Positions 10,230 through 21,189 of a stretch of 64,000 nucleotides of DNA are shown here, piece after piece. The notes beneath the pieces are model-generated. The model ran no database searches. It had not been told where the DNA came from and saw only the letters and a program-made list of their open reading frames with translations. Origin of the DNA: Taenia hydatigena (lineage: Eukaryota; Platyhelminthes; Cestoda; Cyclophyllidea; Taeniidae); NCBI GenBank assembly GCA_036345935.2, contig JADWOT020000001.1:2945419-3009418 (forward strand). Direction: 5' to 3'. Position 1 is the first letter of the stretch. The number at the start of each line of letters is the position of its first letter. The position numbers were made by a program, and so were the translations under genes.

Positions 10230-11340
10230 CTTAGACCAAACCACCACACTTGCCTCTCCCTTTTCTTCCATCGACACTACTTCTACCTGATTGTGCCCAT
10301 CCCCACCTTCTAGACAAAAGAATCGGCCACTGCCAAAATTGATATTGCAGACGGATCTCGAGGAACGCATGTTCTACCCAACAACAAGGAGCTTGAGAAG
10401 TATGCTTCAACGTGTAAACCTCTTTAGGGAAGTGCGTGGTGCTGCATAACTTTGGACTACTTGTAAGCTGACCACCTTCACCCTTCGCTAATGTGAAAAG
10501 TGGACGAGGAAAGCACAGAGAAGAGCCCACTCCACTTGCTTAGAAAGGGATCTTGCATGCTATAACCTCCACCTCGTAACCATGCTGCCCATTTGAACTC
10601 GCAAGCGCTGCCCGCTGCACTACCGCAATCACATTTACAACAACCTGAAGGTCGCATAAGGCGACATAGCTGGCCGCACCTCTGTTCCTCACAAAACATC
10701 TGGCTTGCATTTCAGCGCAGGTAGGCTTGTAATCCAACGAACGACGCTGTTTCACTTGCCATTGACTGCATACACGTCAGCAGTCGGGTGTCAGTTGATG
10801 GTTATTCAGATGGCGAGGGACAATCGTTGGTTAAATGCCCTCGTCAAAGATGCGCTCGTTCCCACATAAAATTAAAAGTGGTTTTGCCAAAGGCCAGTTC
10901 TCTAGGCTAGCAGGATGATGAAATTAGTTGGGCACAGTAAATTAAATCTGTCAGGCTAATGGGGTTGCTGGGCAAAAGGTCATGAGGGAGGTGGGAGGAG
11001 GTCGTGCAGTAGGCGGTTCTCCAAAGCCTTTTCAGCACAAAGTGTTTAAGGTAGGCAATGAGGGAGCCGCAAACATTGACGTGACTTGGTGGTCATCAAA
11101 GAAGAAGTGTGAGTCGGCGACGAAGAAGGGGCGTTGCCAAGTGATTGGCGTTGAGGCTACGAGGTGCAGTGGCCTTGGAATGGAAAATTTGTGTGTTAGA
11201 GCACAGAAGATTTTACAGTGTTTCAGTAGCAGTGGGAAAGGGAAATGGAGTTGGGAAGAAGTGCAGACTGAAGTCATGTGATCCATGGTGCAGTACCGAG
11301 TCGTATGCTCTTCACTTCCATCTGCTCATCCCATTTCGAC
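10230..11340. repeat. Duplicated non-coding block, partner of 3240-4165
   Basis: Collinear match to 3290-4165 as described there. No coding frame is conserved between the two copies. It is followed by a TCCA array, as is the partner copy. Confidence 0.72.
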
Positions 11341-11394
11341 TAGTCATGTGTGGCCTTCCTTTGTTCATTCAAATAATTCCGCTTTCAATACAAC

Positions 11395-11930
11395 TTACAA
11401 GTTCATTTATCCATCCATTCATCCATTCTTGCCTACATATTTGCAGCCATTATGCATCCATCTATTGATCCATCAATCCCCACGCACAGAATCATCAATC
11501 ATCACGTCCGAATCTACGGCCTAATCCATGCGCATAAAAGTATTCATTTACTCACTCCTTCATTCTTTCACACAGCCCGTCAAGAATTCATTCATCCACC
11601 CAACCGCACATACATCCATCCGTCCATCCATCGCATCACAGATCGATCCACCTATTACTCCATCCACACACTCATCCATCTATCCTACCATTCATTCAAC
11701 CACCGACCAATGCATTCATGTGTCCCTACACAGACCCATCCACCCACCCATCTATCCATTCCCCACCTTTCATCAACCCATTCATTTATCCTTCGATCCA
11801 TTCATGCACCCATCCCCTCATTCATCCTTCCATTCGTGCCTTTATTCATCCCACCACTTTTCCATTCATAAATCTATTCAAATTTCTATACTTCCATTCA
11901 TTTTGTGTTCATCCATTCCATCCTGCATCG
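11395..11930. repeat. (TCCA)n-type degenerate tetranucleotide array
   Basis: Imperfect TCCA array. All overlapping ORFs (His/Pro/Ser/Ile-rich) arise from the repeat. Confidence 0.87.
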
Positions 11931-11937
11931 ATGATGC

Positions 11938-12170
11938 ATCTAGGTGCCAAAAGCTCTGTTTTGCGGCAGTGTGGTCGGTCGTGGATTCCTCCCAAACTAT
12001 GATTACTAAGCGAGATGTGCGACTGTATTTGTGTTCGTTGGTGGAGCAAGGTGAGAAGAATGCAATACAAAGAGGAGCTTACTACCCAGACTCACACGTT
12101 GAAGTACATTCCTCACGCACCTTGTTCGTGCTTAGGATGCGCACGCCTCACGATCCGTCCACGATCTCGA
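11938..12170. pseudogene. Copy of the SET-remnant / galactokinase 3' junction
   Basis: Matches 15455-15650 on the same strand. The left part corresponds to the end of the SETMAR-like remnant, including a Cys-x-Cys post-SET-like CDCIC. The right part corresponds to the last galactokinase exon read in minus orientation. The sequence diverges strongly after about 12080. An inverted, closer copy lies at 2640-2830. Confidence 0.72.
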
Positions 12171-12179
12171 CAGGTGGGT

Positions 12180-12720
12180 GAATGTGGAGGTGAATGTGCG
12201 AGTGGATGCATGGAGGAAGGGATAGAAGTGGTGGAAGTTGTCTGATGGATGCATGAGTGGATGGGTAGATTCTAAAAGGAAAGAGGATGGACTTACAAAT
12301 GCATGCGTGTTTGAGTGTAGGAATTTGTGAATGCGGGAAAAATGGGCGCGTAAATGCATTGATCCATGAGTGGATGGATGGATGGATGGATGGAGATGTA
12401 GATGAGTGGCTTGGATATGGACTGGCAATGCTGTGGACGAAGAAGAAAGTAGACACTTGGCTGAGTGAATAGGGGCAGACCAAATAAATTGATGGATGAA
12501 CACTTCTGAGAGAATGAGCGATTGGAAGAATGATTGAGAAGATGGAAGGATGGAGAATGAGTGAATGGTAGCATCGTAGAATGTGTCAATGGTTAAGTGA
12601 AAGGATTGATTGATGAAAGGATTGATGGATGGATGGATAAATGGAAGGACACTTGCGTGGAGCGATAGTAGTTGCGTATGGGACAAGTATCTACGTGGAT
12701 GAATGGATGGAGTTGGCGAT
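12180..12720. repeat. GGAT-type array (TCCA in reverse orientation)
   Basis: Imperfect ATGGATGG/GGAT tract: the same tetramer family as the other arrays but on the opposite strand. The orientation flips directly after the copied gene junction, which may mark an inversion breakpoint. Confidence 0.82.
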
Positions 12721-12750
12721 CCGAGTCGAGTCCATCCAGTATGGAAGGAT

Positions 12751-12752
<2 letters not shown>

Positions 12753-12782
<30 letters not shown>
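12753..12782. repeat. (GT)n microsatellite
   Basis: Thirty-base perfect GT run. Confidence 0.95.
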
Positions 12783-12784
<2 letters not shown>

Positions 12785-12789
12785 GAATG

Positions 12790-14900
12790 AAAGATGGATG
12801 GATGGATTGACGCATCCGTGGTGAAGGAGACCTGACTCCATGGTTCCCAATAAGCATTGAAGTGGGTGGTCGGCCGGCACAGTGGACGTGAGACTACCAG
12901 TGAGGGATTGTCACCCGTCAACTGACTGACCATGGAATGGCACCCAACAGCTGTGGTGTATGAAGTCAATGCTAACTCAAGTATTGTCCATAGGATCATT
13001 TGTGTGCAGGTGCTAAGGTTAGGGGCAAATATCGTGTGTGAGGAGAGAGGGATTTGACAAGCTGCGTCGTCCTAAGGCGCCTTCAGGTCGTCCCAAGTGC
13101 AGTTAAGGTAGAGCAGCAGATTGTGCGCGTCTATCTCCCTCTCAGCACCTAGCATGCTCTACTAAGCAACATTGCTTTAAGGCGGTAGTCCTCTCCCTCT
13201 CATTCCTTTGCGTGCGAGTGAAATGAGCTCCTTCACGCAGCAGCATTTGCCTAGTCTACTCGTCAGCTAAGGGTGAAGACGACGCAGCTTTAAAATTAAA
13301 CAAACTAATGCCAACGAGATGCGCTAGAGTTGCAAGCATAAGTCTCCGAAGAAGGCTTACACCATAGACAATAACATCAAAGCTGCATTTTTAACAACAA
13401 CGATTATTTTGTGAGCTGCATGCTTCCTCGACCTCAACTTGAGGGACATGCGACGTAAGGTTCTCATCCTCCTGACTTGTGCTAACCGCAAGGAGGTGTG
13501 CTTTCTTATTCACCATAGGTCTTGCGCGCCTCGATGCAGCATTTCTGTAAGCAATGTCATGCTGTGATCCTCCGAGACCTGCCTGCAGACTGGAGGAGAG
13601 TCAGTGGTCATGCAGTACCTAAACATTCAATATGTAGTGTAGGAAAAGGGGCTACTGCAGACCTTTACAAGGACAAGGAGGCAAACCATTAACGTGTTAT
13701 AAATGCACCCTGCCGAAAAACCGTCTATCGCTTCAGACGGTTTGGTTGCACAGGTCATGGAAACAGGGGACTAGGACATGTTCCTAGAGACGAAGCTAGC
13801 CTAATTTGCCTAAAATAATCACCTGCAGCATGTTCTAGTTTGTGCTTAAATTAGTGCAATCGTAACTGCATTAACTGTCCCTAAGATTATATTCCCTGAC
13901 AGTGTCGAATTCGTAATAAAACATTGAGTATTAGCTGAATCTACTAATTGCAAAACAGCAAGGGTAAAAACTCAATTTTTTTTAAATTCCTTTATTTGTC
14001 TATTTGTTTTCTGATTATGGCTTGCAGTGTTTTGCTATTCATTTTCATGCCTCGCTTACTATGCGCTCAGGTCAAATCGTTTGTGCTGCCGCAGGTGACA
14101 CGGTAAGGTTGTGATGTTCTTATAATAAGCTCAATTTCTTTGCCTTCTTTGAGGAGTACCCTCCTTTTGTTGCGCTATCGCCTTCAATTTAACGCAATTC
14201 ATCGGATGTTTCGTGCGGCTTTTTGGTCGCATAAATTGGCTGTTCGATGAGCTGAAATGTGGCTGTTTTCGTAAACGATTGTCTGCGAGACTGGAACGTT
14301 GTACATTCTATGGGTATTCGTTGATGAGCGCATTGGTATTGCACCAGTAAAAGGCAATAATTCACAAGTATCCTTAGTTCCACATCCCACTTTAGGTCAT
14401 TGCACTCGTCACTTTGTACTGTGCCTCATTGTCTCTCCATCGTAGGTTCGTACTCGCCTTTTTCTGCCTTTGTTAAAATGCAGTGCGTGATGGCACTCCT
14501 GATGGGTGTTTGGGTTTAGTTGGTATTTTATTCGTCACAAATAAAGGACCTATCATTTTGTTACGTCCCTCTGCGGTTCCGTCTAAGCACTTGATGGTTA
14601 AGCACACTTTGGATGCTCCCAGGTGAGGATATTTCATACAATTAGTCGTTTTATAAGTAGCAACACCCCTTACCTCTGCGTGCCTTGGATTTCATTTCTA
14701 GCTGTCCGCAGGTGTCCGGGCTTCGCAACCAGTCAGTGCGCTGAAAAGGATTTTCGTGTCTCTGTAGCTTCACCTTTCTCCTCGCAAATGCTCTTCTGTG
14801 GTAGCCTTGCCCCTGACCTCGTCCTTTCTCAAGTGTCCGGCCGCGACAGCCCTAATTTTCGCGTCGTTGCAGCGGCCTCAACTACCATTTCGGCACTGAG
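12790..14900. other. No gene recognised
   Basis: No frame with recognisable protein similarity. One feature stands out: a perfect 9-bp inverted repeat (AAACCGTCT ... AGACGGTTT) with an 8-base loop at 13718-13743. Bases 14623-14912 could hold upstream exons of the SET remnant, because an acceptor-like CAG precedes a Cys-rich frame near 14710, but I could not align them. Confidence 0.4.
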
Positions 14901-14912
14901 CTTCTTTTGCAG

Positions 14913-15549
14913 CCCACAATGGCGCCTCTGCGCCGTCAATTGTACAAATGTAACTGCTGGTGTGTGTGCAATCTGGCCTCCTGTCCAAATCGTCTAGTGG
15001 AGCACCGTGTTGACGACTTGGTGTTATTTGGGAGAGTGCAGACGAACTGCGAGGGTATCGGTTCAAGTGCTGTGAGGAGGATTGGAAGTGGCGAGTTTGT
15101 CTGCGCCTACTGTGGACTCGACGTCAACCTCACTGAAGGTGGTAGGATCTGTGTGAACCAGGCTACCGCGATGGAGCACGTCTACGTGTTGGTGAGTGGA
15201 GAATTGGGTGAAGAGGCGGGCAAAGTGATCCTCGAGACGGTGATGGATGGTGGAGGGGATGGATTTGAGGAGAGGCTCTTCCTCTCCTCAGTCTCATGAA
15301 CTAATCCCTTAATTGCATCCTAACTGTCGTTCCCACTGGAGTGGACTGCCTACTGCCACTTCTGGCGCTATTTGTCAGTGGACACATATGTGAGAGTGCG
15401 GAGGTGTTGCACGACTACGGTGAACGATGTGGCAGTAGAGCGAGCCTCCCAAAAGACGTCTTATTGCGGCAGTGTGGTCTGTGGAAGACTTTTTTTGAAC
15501 CATTATTAAGAAGTGAGATGTGCTACTGCGTTGCTGTGTATTGGTAGTG
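14913..15549 (+). pseudogene. SETMAR-like histone methyltransferase remnant
   Basis: The frame from 14913 (after a TTTTGCAG acceptor) reads like a pre-SET/SET junction: a Cys cluster (CNCWCVCNLASCPNRLVE), then GIGSSAVRRIGSGEFVCAY, then ILETVMD. These align with the pre-SET Cys motif, the GWG...IPKG.FVCEY block and the ETFVD block of SETMAR-type H3K36 methyltransferases. From about 15305 a second frame continues the domain (LLPLLALF, then HDYGERCG for the FDYG motif, then CYC for post-SET). Between them the catalytic NHSC segment is replaced by a stop (TAA at 15302-15304) and a frame change, so the enzyme is broken. A good donor (GTGAGT at about 15192) leaves room for alternative splicing, but no exon restoring the motif is visible. 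It ends 48 bases from the galactokinase stop, tail to tail. Confidence 0.72.
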
Positions 15550-15596
15550 CGAGGGGGAGAAGAGTAGAGGGGTGGAGGAGGAAAGGAAGGATTTTA

Positions 15597-18500
15597 CTAC
15601 TCCGGATCGCACTTAGAGGTGGACTTTGTGCGCTCCTTGTTCTTGGGAAGAATGTGCGCCCCATGTGATGCGTCCACGACGTAGACCTTGGCAGTGCCTG
15701 AGTACTTGGACTAGAAGATAAGGAAGGACAAAATGAGTTTGAAATGGTGTCAGTAAAAGGGAGGAGAGGGAAGGGCAGATGGTGGTAGTTTGGCTTACGT
15801 CAATTGCGGTGACGAGGTGGGTCACGGCATCGGGTTTGATGAGGACAACCAAGGAGCCGCCGAAGCCGCCACCGGTCATGCGGGCGCCGTAGACCCCGTT
15901 CGTTGACATGCAAATGTCGATCAGTTCATCCACCTCCTTGCAGGACACCTCGTAGTCGCGTCTGAAATGCAGAAGAGGTAGGTGGTGGGACTGCGTGGTG
16001 AGAGTGTGGTGAGCAACGGAAGGTGGCTGACTTCATGGAGGTGTGGCTCTGTTGCATCAGCTGACCGAGTTTGGTGCAATCGGCGTTGGTCATGGCATCA
16101 AGAGCATCGAGAACACGCTGGTTTTCCGTTAAGACGTGGCGAAGTCGCCTGGCGGAGGTAGCGCTTAGAGCTTGAGAGGCCTCTACAATGGTCAGGTAAG
16201 GTGATGAGTGGACTTTCAATGCGGTACTAGAACTTGCCAGCACAAAGTCCCTCCAGCTGTGGCAGTTTGGTTTGCAGGTGACGGAGACTGTGCACCTTGA
16301 AGTACTTGGCCAGATCCTCACATTCCGAGCGACGAATGCGATATTGGCTGGCGGCTATGCGATGATGGACCCCACTGGCGACGATCACTACCTTTGCCTT
16401 GCCCTCGAAGTCCATCTTCACAGGCTCGCAGTTGTTAGATCTGTAGGCAAGGGGAGGCAATCTCGTTGGTGATTGAAGGCATTCCTTTCCTTTCACTTGA
16501 CACAAATGTATTTTCCAATTATGTTGGCAGTCGATGTCGGGCGATGAAAGAGCGTCTGTATGCAGAAGTAGACGCATAGGCTTGGCTTCGCAATGCCAAC
16601 TCAGTCGCTTGAGATTCCGTGACCGCCCTGGCGTATAGGCGACTTCTCCATCCAGCAGTTTTGATGTTTTAGATATGAATTTTACTTGTGTTTGTTTCTT
16701 GTGGTTAGGGCTTCTTGTGGTGACCCACGAGCAGTCTTGAACCTCCTTTAGAGCGTATTCATTGAAAGGCGCAACGATTTTGATGCTTTAATGATGAAAT
16801 CTGCCTCAACTTAAACTACGTCCTTAAGGCCTTCTTCCACCATTCACATCTTGCTATGGTGACAAGGCAGAGGTGTGCTTTCTACTTAGATATAGGTGAG
16901 TAGACGGCTTTATTGGACGAGGGGCAGGCACGTGTGGTTTGAGGCAGTTGAATCCTCCTGGAGAAATGCAGGGACAGGGGGAGGCAGAGAGGAAGGAAGG
17001 GAGGGAGGCATACAGAGGTGTAAGTGCGGACTTACGCATGGACGGGTGGATAGAAGGGGTAGAGAGACACTACCTGCAGTCGATGAAGAGAGCGTGTCCA
17101 CGAAGACCCCCGAGACACGCCAGTTGGTCCATCAGACCGCATGGCGACCCAGCCCACTCGTGTTCGGCGCGTTGACAAATTAAGGCGCTGTCGGTCAGCT
17201 GGCAATAAAATACGTCAATTGTCATTGTGGAAGATAGGTCGTTATTGTGCTAACATAAACACTCCTCCCAACCCCTTTCCCTTTCTGTGCAGATAGTGTA
17301 GGTCACGTAAGTGGAAATAGATGCAGCCAACTTAGTCCACGGTGATGTGAGCATGTGTGGTGGGGGATGAAGTTGGCGCGGGCATCCTCGACTGTCCACA
17401 TTTGAGCCTTGTAGGCTGCACGAGAAGGGGAAGAATGGGGAGCAAAGACCTGATGGAAGACGCTTGGCCAGTCCTTGCCCTATCACAACGGTTTCGTCAT
17501 CCGCTCTCACTACTTTGCAAACATCGTTCAGAGGATGGTGTACTACTTCAAGCAAACAGCAAAGCACCCCCGACCAGTACTAAACCACTACGACTTCAAC
17601 ATTGAAGGCGATATTGTGAGTGTGGAAAAGCAAACGATCCGTCACTCTTAGCATGGCCAGTCAATGTAAACGCCTCGTGAAGGTAAGAAGACAAGGAAGA
17701 TAGATGGGTTGGTTACTTCTGCCAACTCACTGAGAATACGTCGAACTCTGTGAGTTTTTGACAGGTAAGGAGGGTAGCCACCTCCAAAGACGCGGAGCTA
17801 GACAGACCCTCACCAATGGGCACACTGGACACCACAACAGCGTTGAACGCCGGCAAGCGAGGGGCTCCGGATTCTGCGAATGCACAAAAAGTGATTTTTA
17901 AGGTGAGGCATTTCAGCCTTCTCAGCTGCCATCAGCACAATCAGCTGAATTGACCTCTTTCGTCCTTGAAGGAACTCACTTATTGTGTGGCGTCTCTCTA
18001 CTGACTTGGCACTCTCCACCCACCCCGTTCCACGCCACTCTCCTGGCCCACTCTCGCGCCGGATAAGTCGATTCGGACTTGCTTCTCAAGTCGCAGAAGA
18101 AGAACTTACCCTCTGGATGCGTTCCAGCTGACCATCCTTTTATTCTTTGCCTTTTCCACATACTTTACTGATTCTCTCCTTCCCCCCACTCCCGCTCAAC
18201 CTACTCACTGGCCTCCGAAAAACAGTCTCGAAGAAGGCGATCCTTGATTTGGGTGCGTGTACTTGTGTGCGAGGGTGATTACGTTGAATTAAACCATTCC
18301 TGATGTAACGGGTGGCTGAATACTGAACCTGTTGGCTTCCGCCTTTGAATAGGCTGCCAGGCAGCAGTTGTGGTGACGTTTGTTTGCATTTTTCATCTTT
18401 GGTGGAGATAAGTGGACTTCAAATTCAAAACGTCAGCCAAAGACGCTACGACCCATCGGTGATGTAGCTATAAGATGCACAGTTCTAGTGAAGCAATATG

Positions 18501-21186
18501 AACGACGTAAACACTGTGTGGACGACGGTCCTTGACGTGTGGACTCCCCCGTCCACAGCAGCCGTTCGCATTAATTGTTTACACAATGCGCAAAAAACGC
18601 CTGCCTGTTAGAAGACACTTGAACGGTGCATAATGCAGCAGGTGGCGGAATTGGCACAGGCAAATAAACCTTTCTGTGGGGACAAAGAGCAAGTTCAGTC
18701 AGGAGAATGTGCAAAACGTTGAAAAGCTAATACTCGCTGGGTTTGAAGTGAAGGCGACTAGCCTAGGGCGAGGAAGCTCAATGATAATGTGAAATCTTTA
18801 CATGTCGACGATCGTCTGGTGTTGGTGATTAGTCTTTGAGGCCGCAAGCAACACACAAAAACTGTTTCCATGACTAACATTGTCCTCCGTTTCAAACACT
18901 TCCCACACCTGGCCAACGCATCGATAGTCAATAGTAACAATAATATCTTCCGTAATAGTTGTCAACTTTGAATTGCATCAGATGTCACTCCACCTCATAT
19001 CACATTTAGGTATGTAGAAATTCCTTTACAGTCGCAACTCCAACCCCAAAACTTACGTTGGAAGACGGCAATGACGCCACGGATGTAAGCGGACCAGCGT
19101 TCGCCCTTGGCCATCGCCTTCTTCTCCACACCGGTCAGACTGAAAGTCACCGTGCTGAGCTCGTCCTCCTGCTCCGACATCGTATATACGCAACAGATGC
19201 CGCCGTCACCCTCCCCTCCTCTTGGCGCCGACACCATCACTGTCATCATCGGTAGGGCCTATTCATGGCATCAAACAGACTGAGTAATAAGACAGCACTT
19301 CGTTGTATATTTTGCCCCCTTCTCGACAGAATGCAGGTCTGTTTCGCTTTGGCCGTCTGAAGTTAGCTGAGAGGCGCCGGCAGTCCCTTTGGTTTCACCT
19401 GTACATTGCATATTGTTCATTGGCTTCTCCAAACTAATTATTGAATCACTTTTCCCTCATTCCACAGTCAACAGTGCTGCAACGCGCCCATCATCAAAGC
19501 CACTTTACGGAAGACGACAAGTTTGCACTACATTTCAGCATTCACGGAAAGGCAGACACCAAGAATAACATTAAACAGCAGAAACTACTTACTTCCTTTG
19601 TGAGTTGACTGACGTCAACGTACACCCTCGTCAACTGTACCACACTCGCAAAACAATGATGCCTGTTTACGGACAGCACAAGACTGACCAAGCAAACCTA
19701 CTTTCTACTCTGCTTTTCGCAATTTTTTCCCTGCTCAATGTAAGCAGGTGCAACTAGTGCTACTTAAAGAAACTGACAACCAGTATGTTAACTGCCAGAC
19801 AAAGAGCAGTGCCCCACTCCACTCCATCATCAGCTGTTATCAGCCATCACAAACAAAGAACACACGCCACATGCATGCGACGTTGGGAGTGCTCCTCTGC
19901 AGGGAACAGGTTGACAAAGTGAAGATTAAAAACAAGTCTCAGGATTTTCGATTGAGAATACGCTTAAAAGCGCAAAATGGCTTAACATTGTTGAGTGCGT
20001 TTTCCATTCCCTTCGTGTGAAGATGAGAGAGGTGGTCGATGCTTTATCCTTCCGCTCTCCATCAAGACGCTCCAGACATCAAGGTGGTCTGCAGTGGCAC
20101 TTGAAAATGGCCAATATTTGCCTACTACTGACACGTCAGTACCTGACACTGGTTTTATGAGCTCTTTTGGAGCACCGGAAGCCTGTTAGCCTTCGTGTAT
20201 CTCTTGGCCATGAGCCTCACCACTCCATCCGCGTAGGTGGCTGGTAGTAGTAACCGCATTCAATCCCAACTCTCAACTAGAAACCAAATGTAAGCCCCCG
20301 CTGCGAGTATCAGGTGACCCAACAATTCTGTGTTTTTGTGGTAAACGTCGCTCCAATCACTTGTTGTAGGCCGAGGCGACGACAGCTTATGAAGTGCGTT
20401 TCCTGCACGTACATTGTGTGAACACGCCTGTTTTAGATTGTATGATAACCGTGTGGCTTGTGATGCAGAATAAGTTTGCGTCCTCAACAGTAACACGAAG
20501 GGCCACCCAAACTCTGCACGGAGGTGAGTTGTTTACGATGGACGCAATTGTCCTTTTACTCAAGGCGAAGCAATCCACGTCACCCAACTCGAAGGTGAGG
20601 CTAGGAAATGCCTTTTACAAACATCCACGAGTAGCCAACTCGGCTGGAATTAGAAGGCTGTTCACTCTCAAGACACCAACCACAAGGCCTAATTCTCGCA
20701 TTAAGACCTGCACTTGAGGAAAGTAGCACGCTAGAACGGGAGAGGGGTGCCGCCCAATCTAAGCCTCCATATTTCTGTCTTGTTTATCATAATGGTTACC
20801 GCCTCTACTTTGCAAAATGGAACATGATTTTGGGACGAATTCGAATTAGGAAAGGTGATGATTGCGATTAGGACATTTGCTTTCACATACAATTTCACGC
20901 TCTTTTTAACACGCTCAGCCTGCTTTTCTTCTCGTCTCCCACATCTGCTCATGCCACTAGTTTGGAGATACGAGCCTGCAACTATTTTTTTGGTAAATCT
21001 ATCCTTTTGTTTCCTCACCATGGGTAGAACGTAGCCTTCGTTGTAATCCGTATGCTCGCCCATCAGATTCACTCGACCAGGGGCGACAACGCGAATTGAA
21101 GGAATTGAGCCGAAGAGTTCGATAAATTTGTCGTCCGCAGCCTCTAGAAGCTCTAGAAGTGTAGGCACTTGCACTTCCGGCATCAT
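15597..21186 (-). CDS. GALK1: Galactokinase, complete, eight exons
   Basis: GHMP-family kinase that phosphorylates galactose at C1 with ATP, the first committed Leloir step, in the cytosol. Exons (minus): 21019-21186, 19057-19258, 17731-17873, 17074-17198, 16238-16440, 16032-16182, 15799-15961, 15597-15710. All phases agree and give 422 residues (human GALK1: 392). The galactokinase signature [12 protein letters not shown] is at 37-48, the ATP loop [11 protein letters not shown] at 144-154, the catalytic-base Asp in CGLMDQ near 195, and the third GHMP motif RMTGGGFGG at 358-366. The fifth intron (16183-16237) is only 55 nt and uses a GC donor (GCAAGT). The start ATG at 21186 gives the expected N-terminus; an in-frame ATG at 21231 lies upstream of an acceptor-like TAG and is less likely. 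The C-terminus has an extra basic tail. Fragments of this locus are scattered through 0.3-12.2 kb. Confidence 0.94.
17466..17612 (+). other. Coding-like segment antisense in galactokinase intron 3
   Basis: A plus-strand frame runs from about 17466 (after a TGA) through [18 protein letters not shown] and [13 protein letters not shown] to a strong donor (GTGAGT). The composition looks like a real exon, but I recognise no family. A copy is at 8910-9075, and a related frame (FTHVIKRWMAKYF) lies at 23385-23490. It may be a fragment of a retroelement or of another gene captured by the duplications. Confidence 0.35.
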
Positions 21187-21189
21187 TCT

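Noticed and set aside
20731..21018. Extension of galactokinase exon 1 past VLPM
   Set aside because: The family sequence continues in exon 2 (ALPMMTV) after a GTGAGG donor; the read-through is intron.
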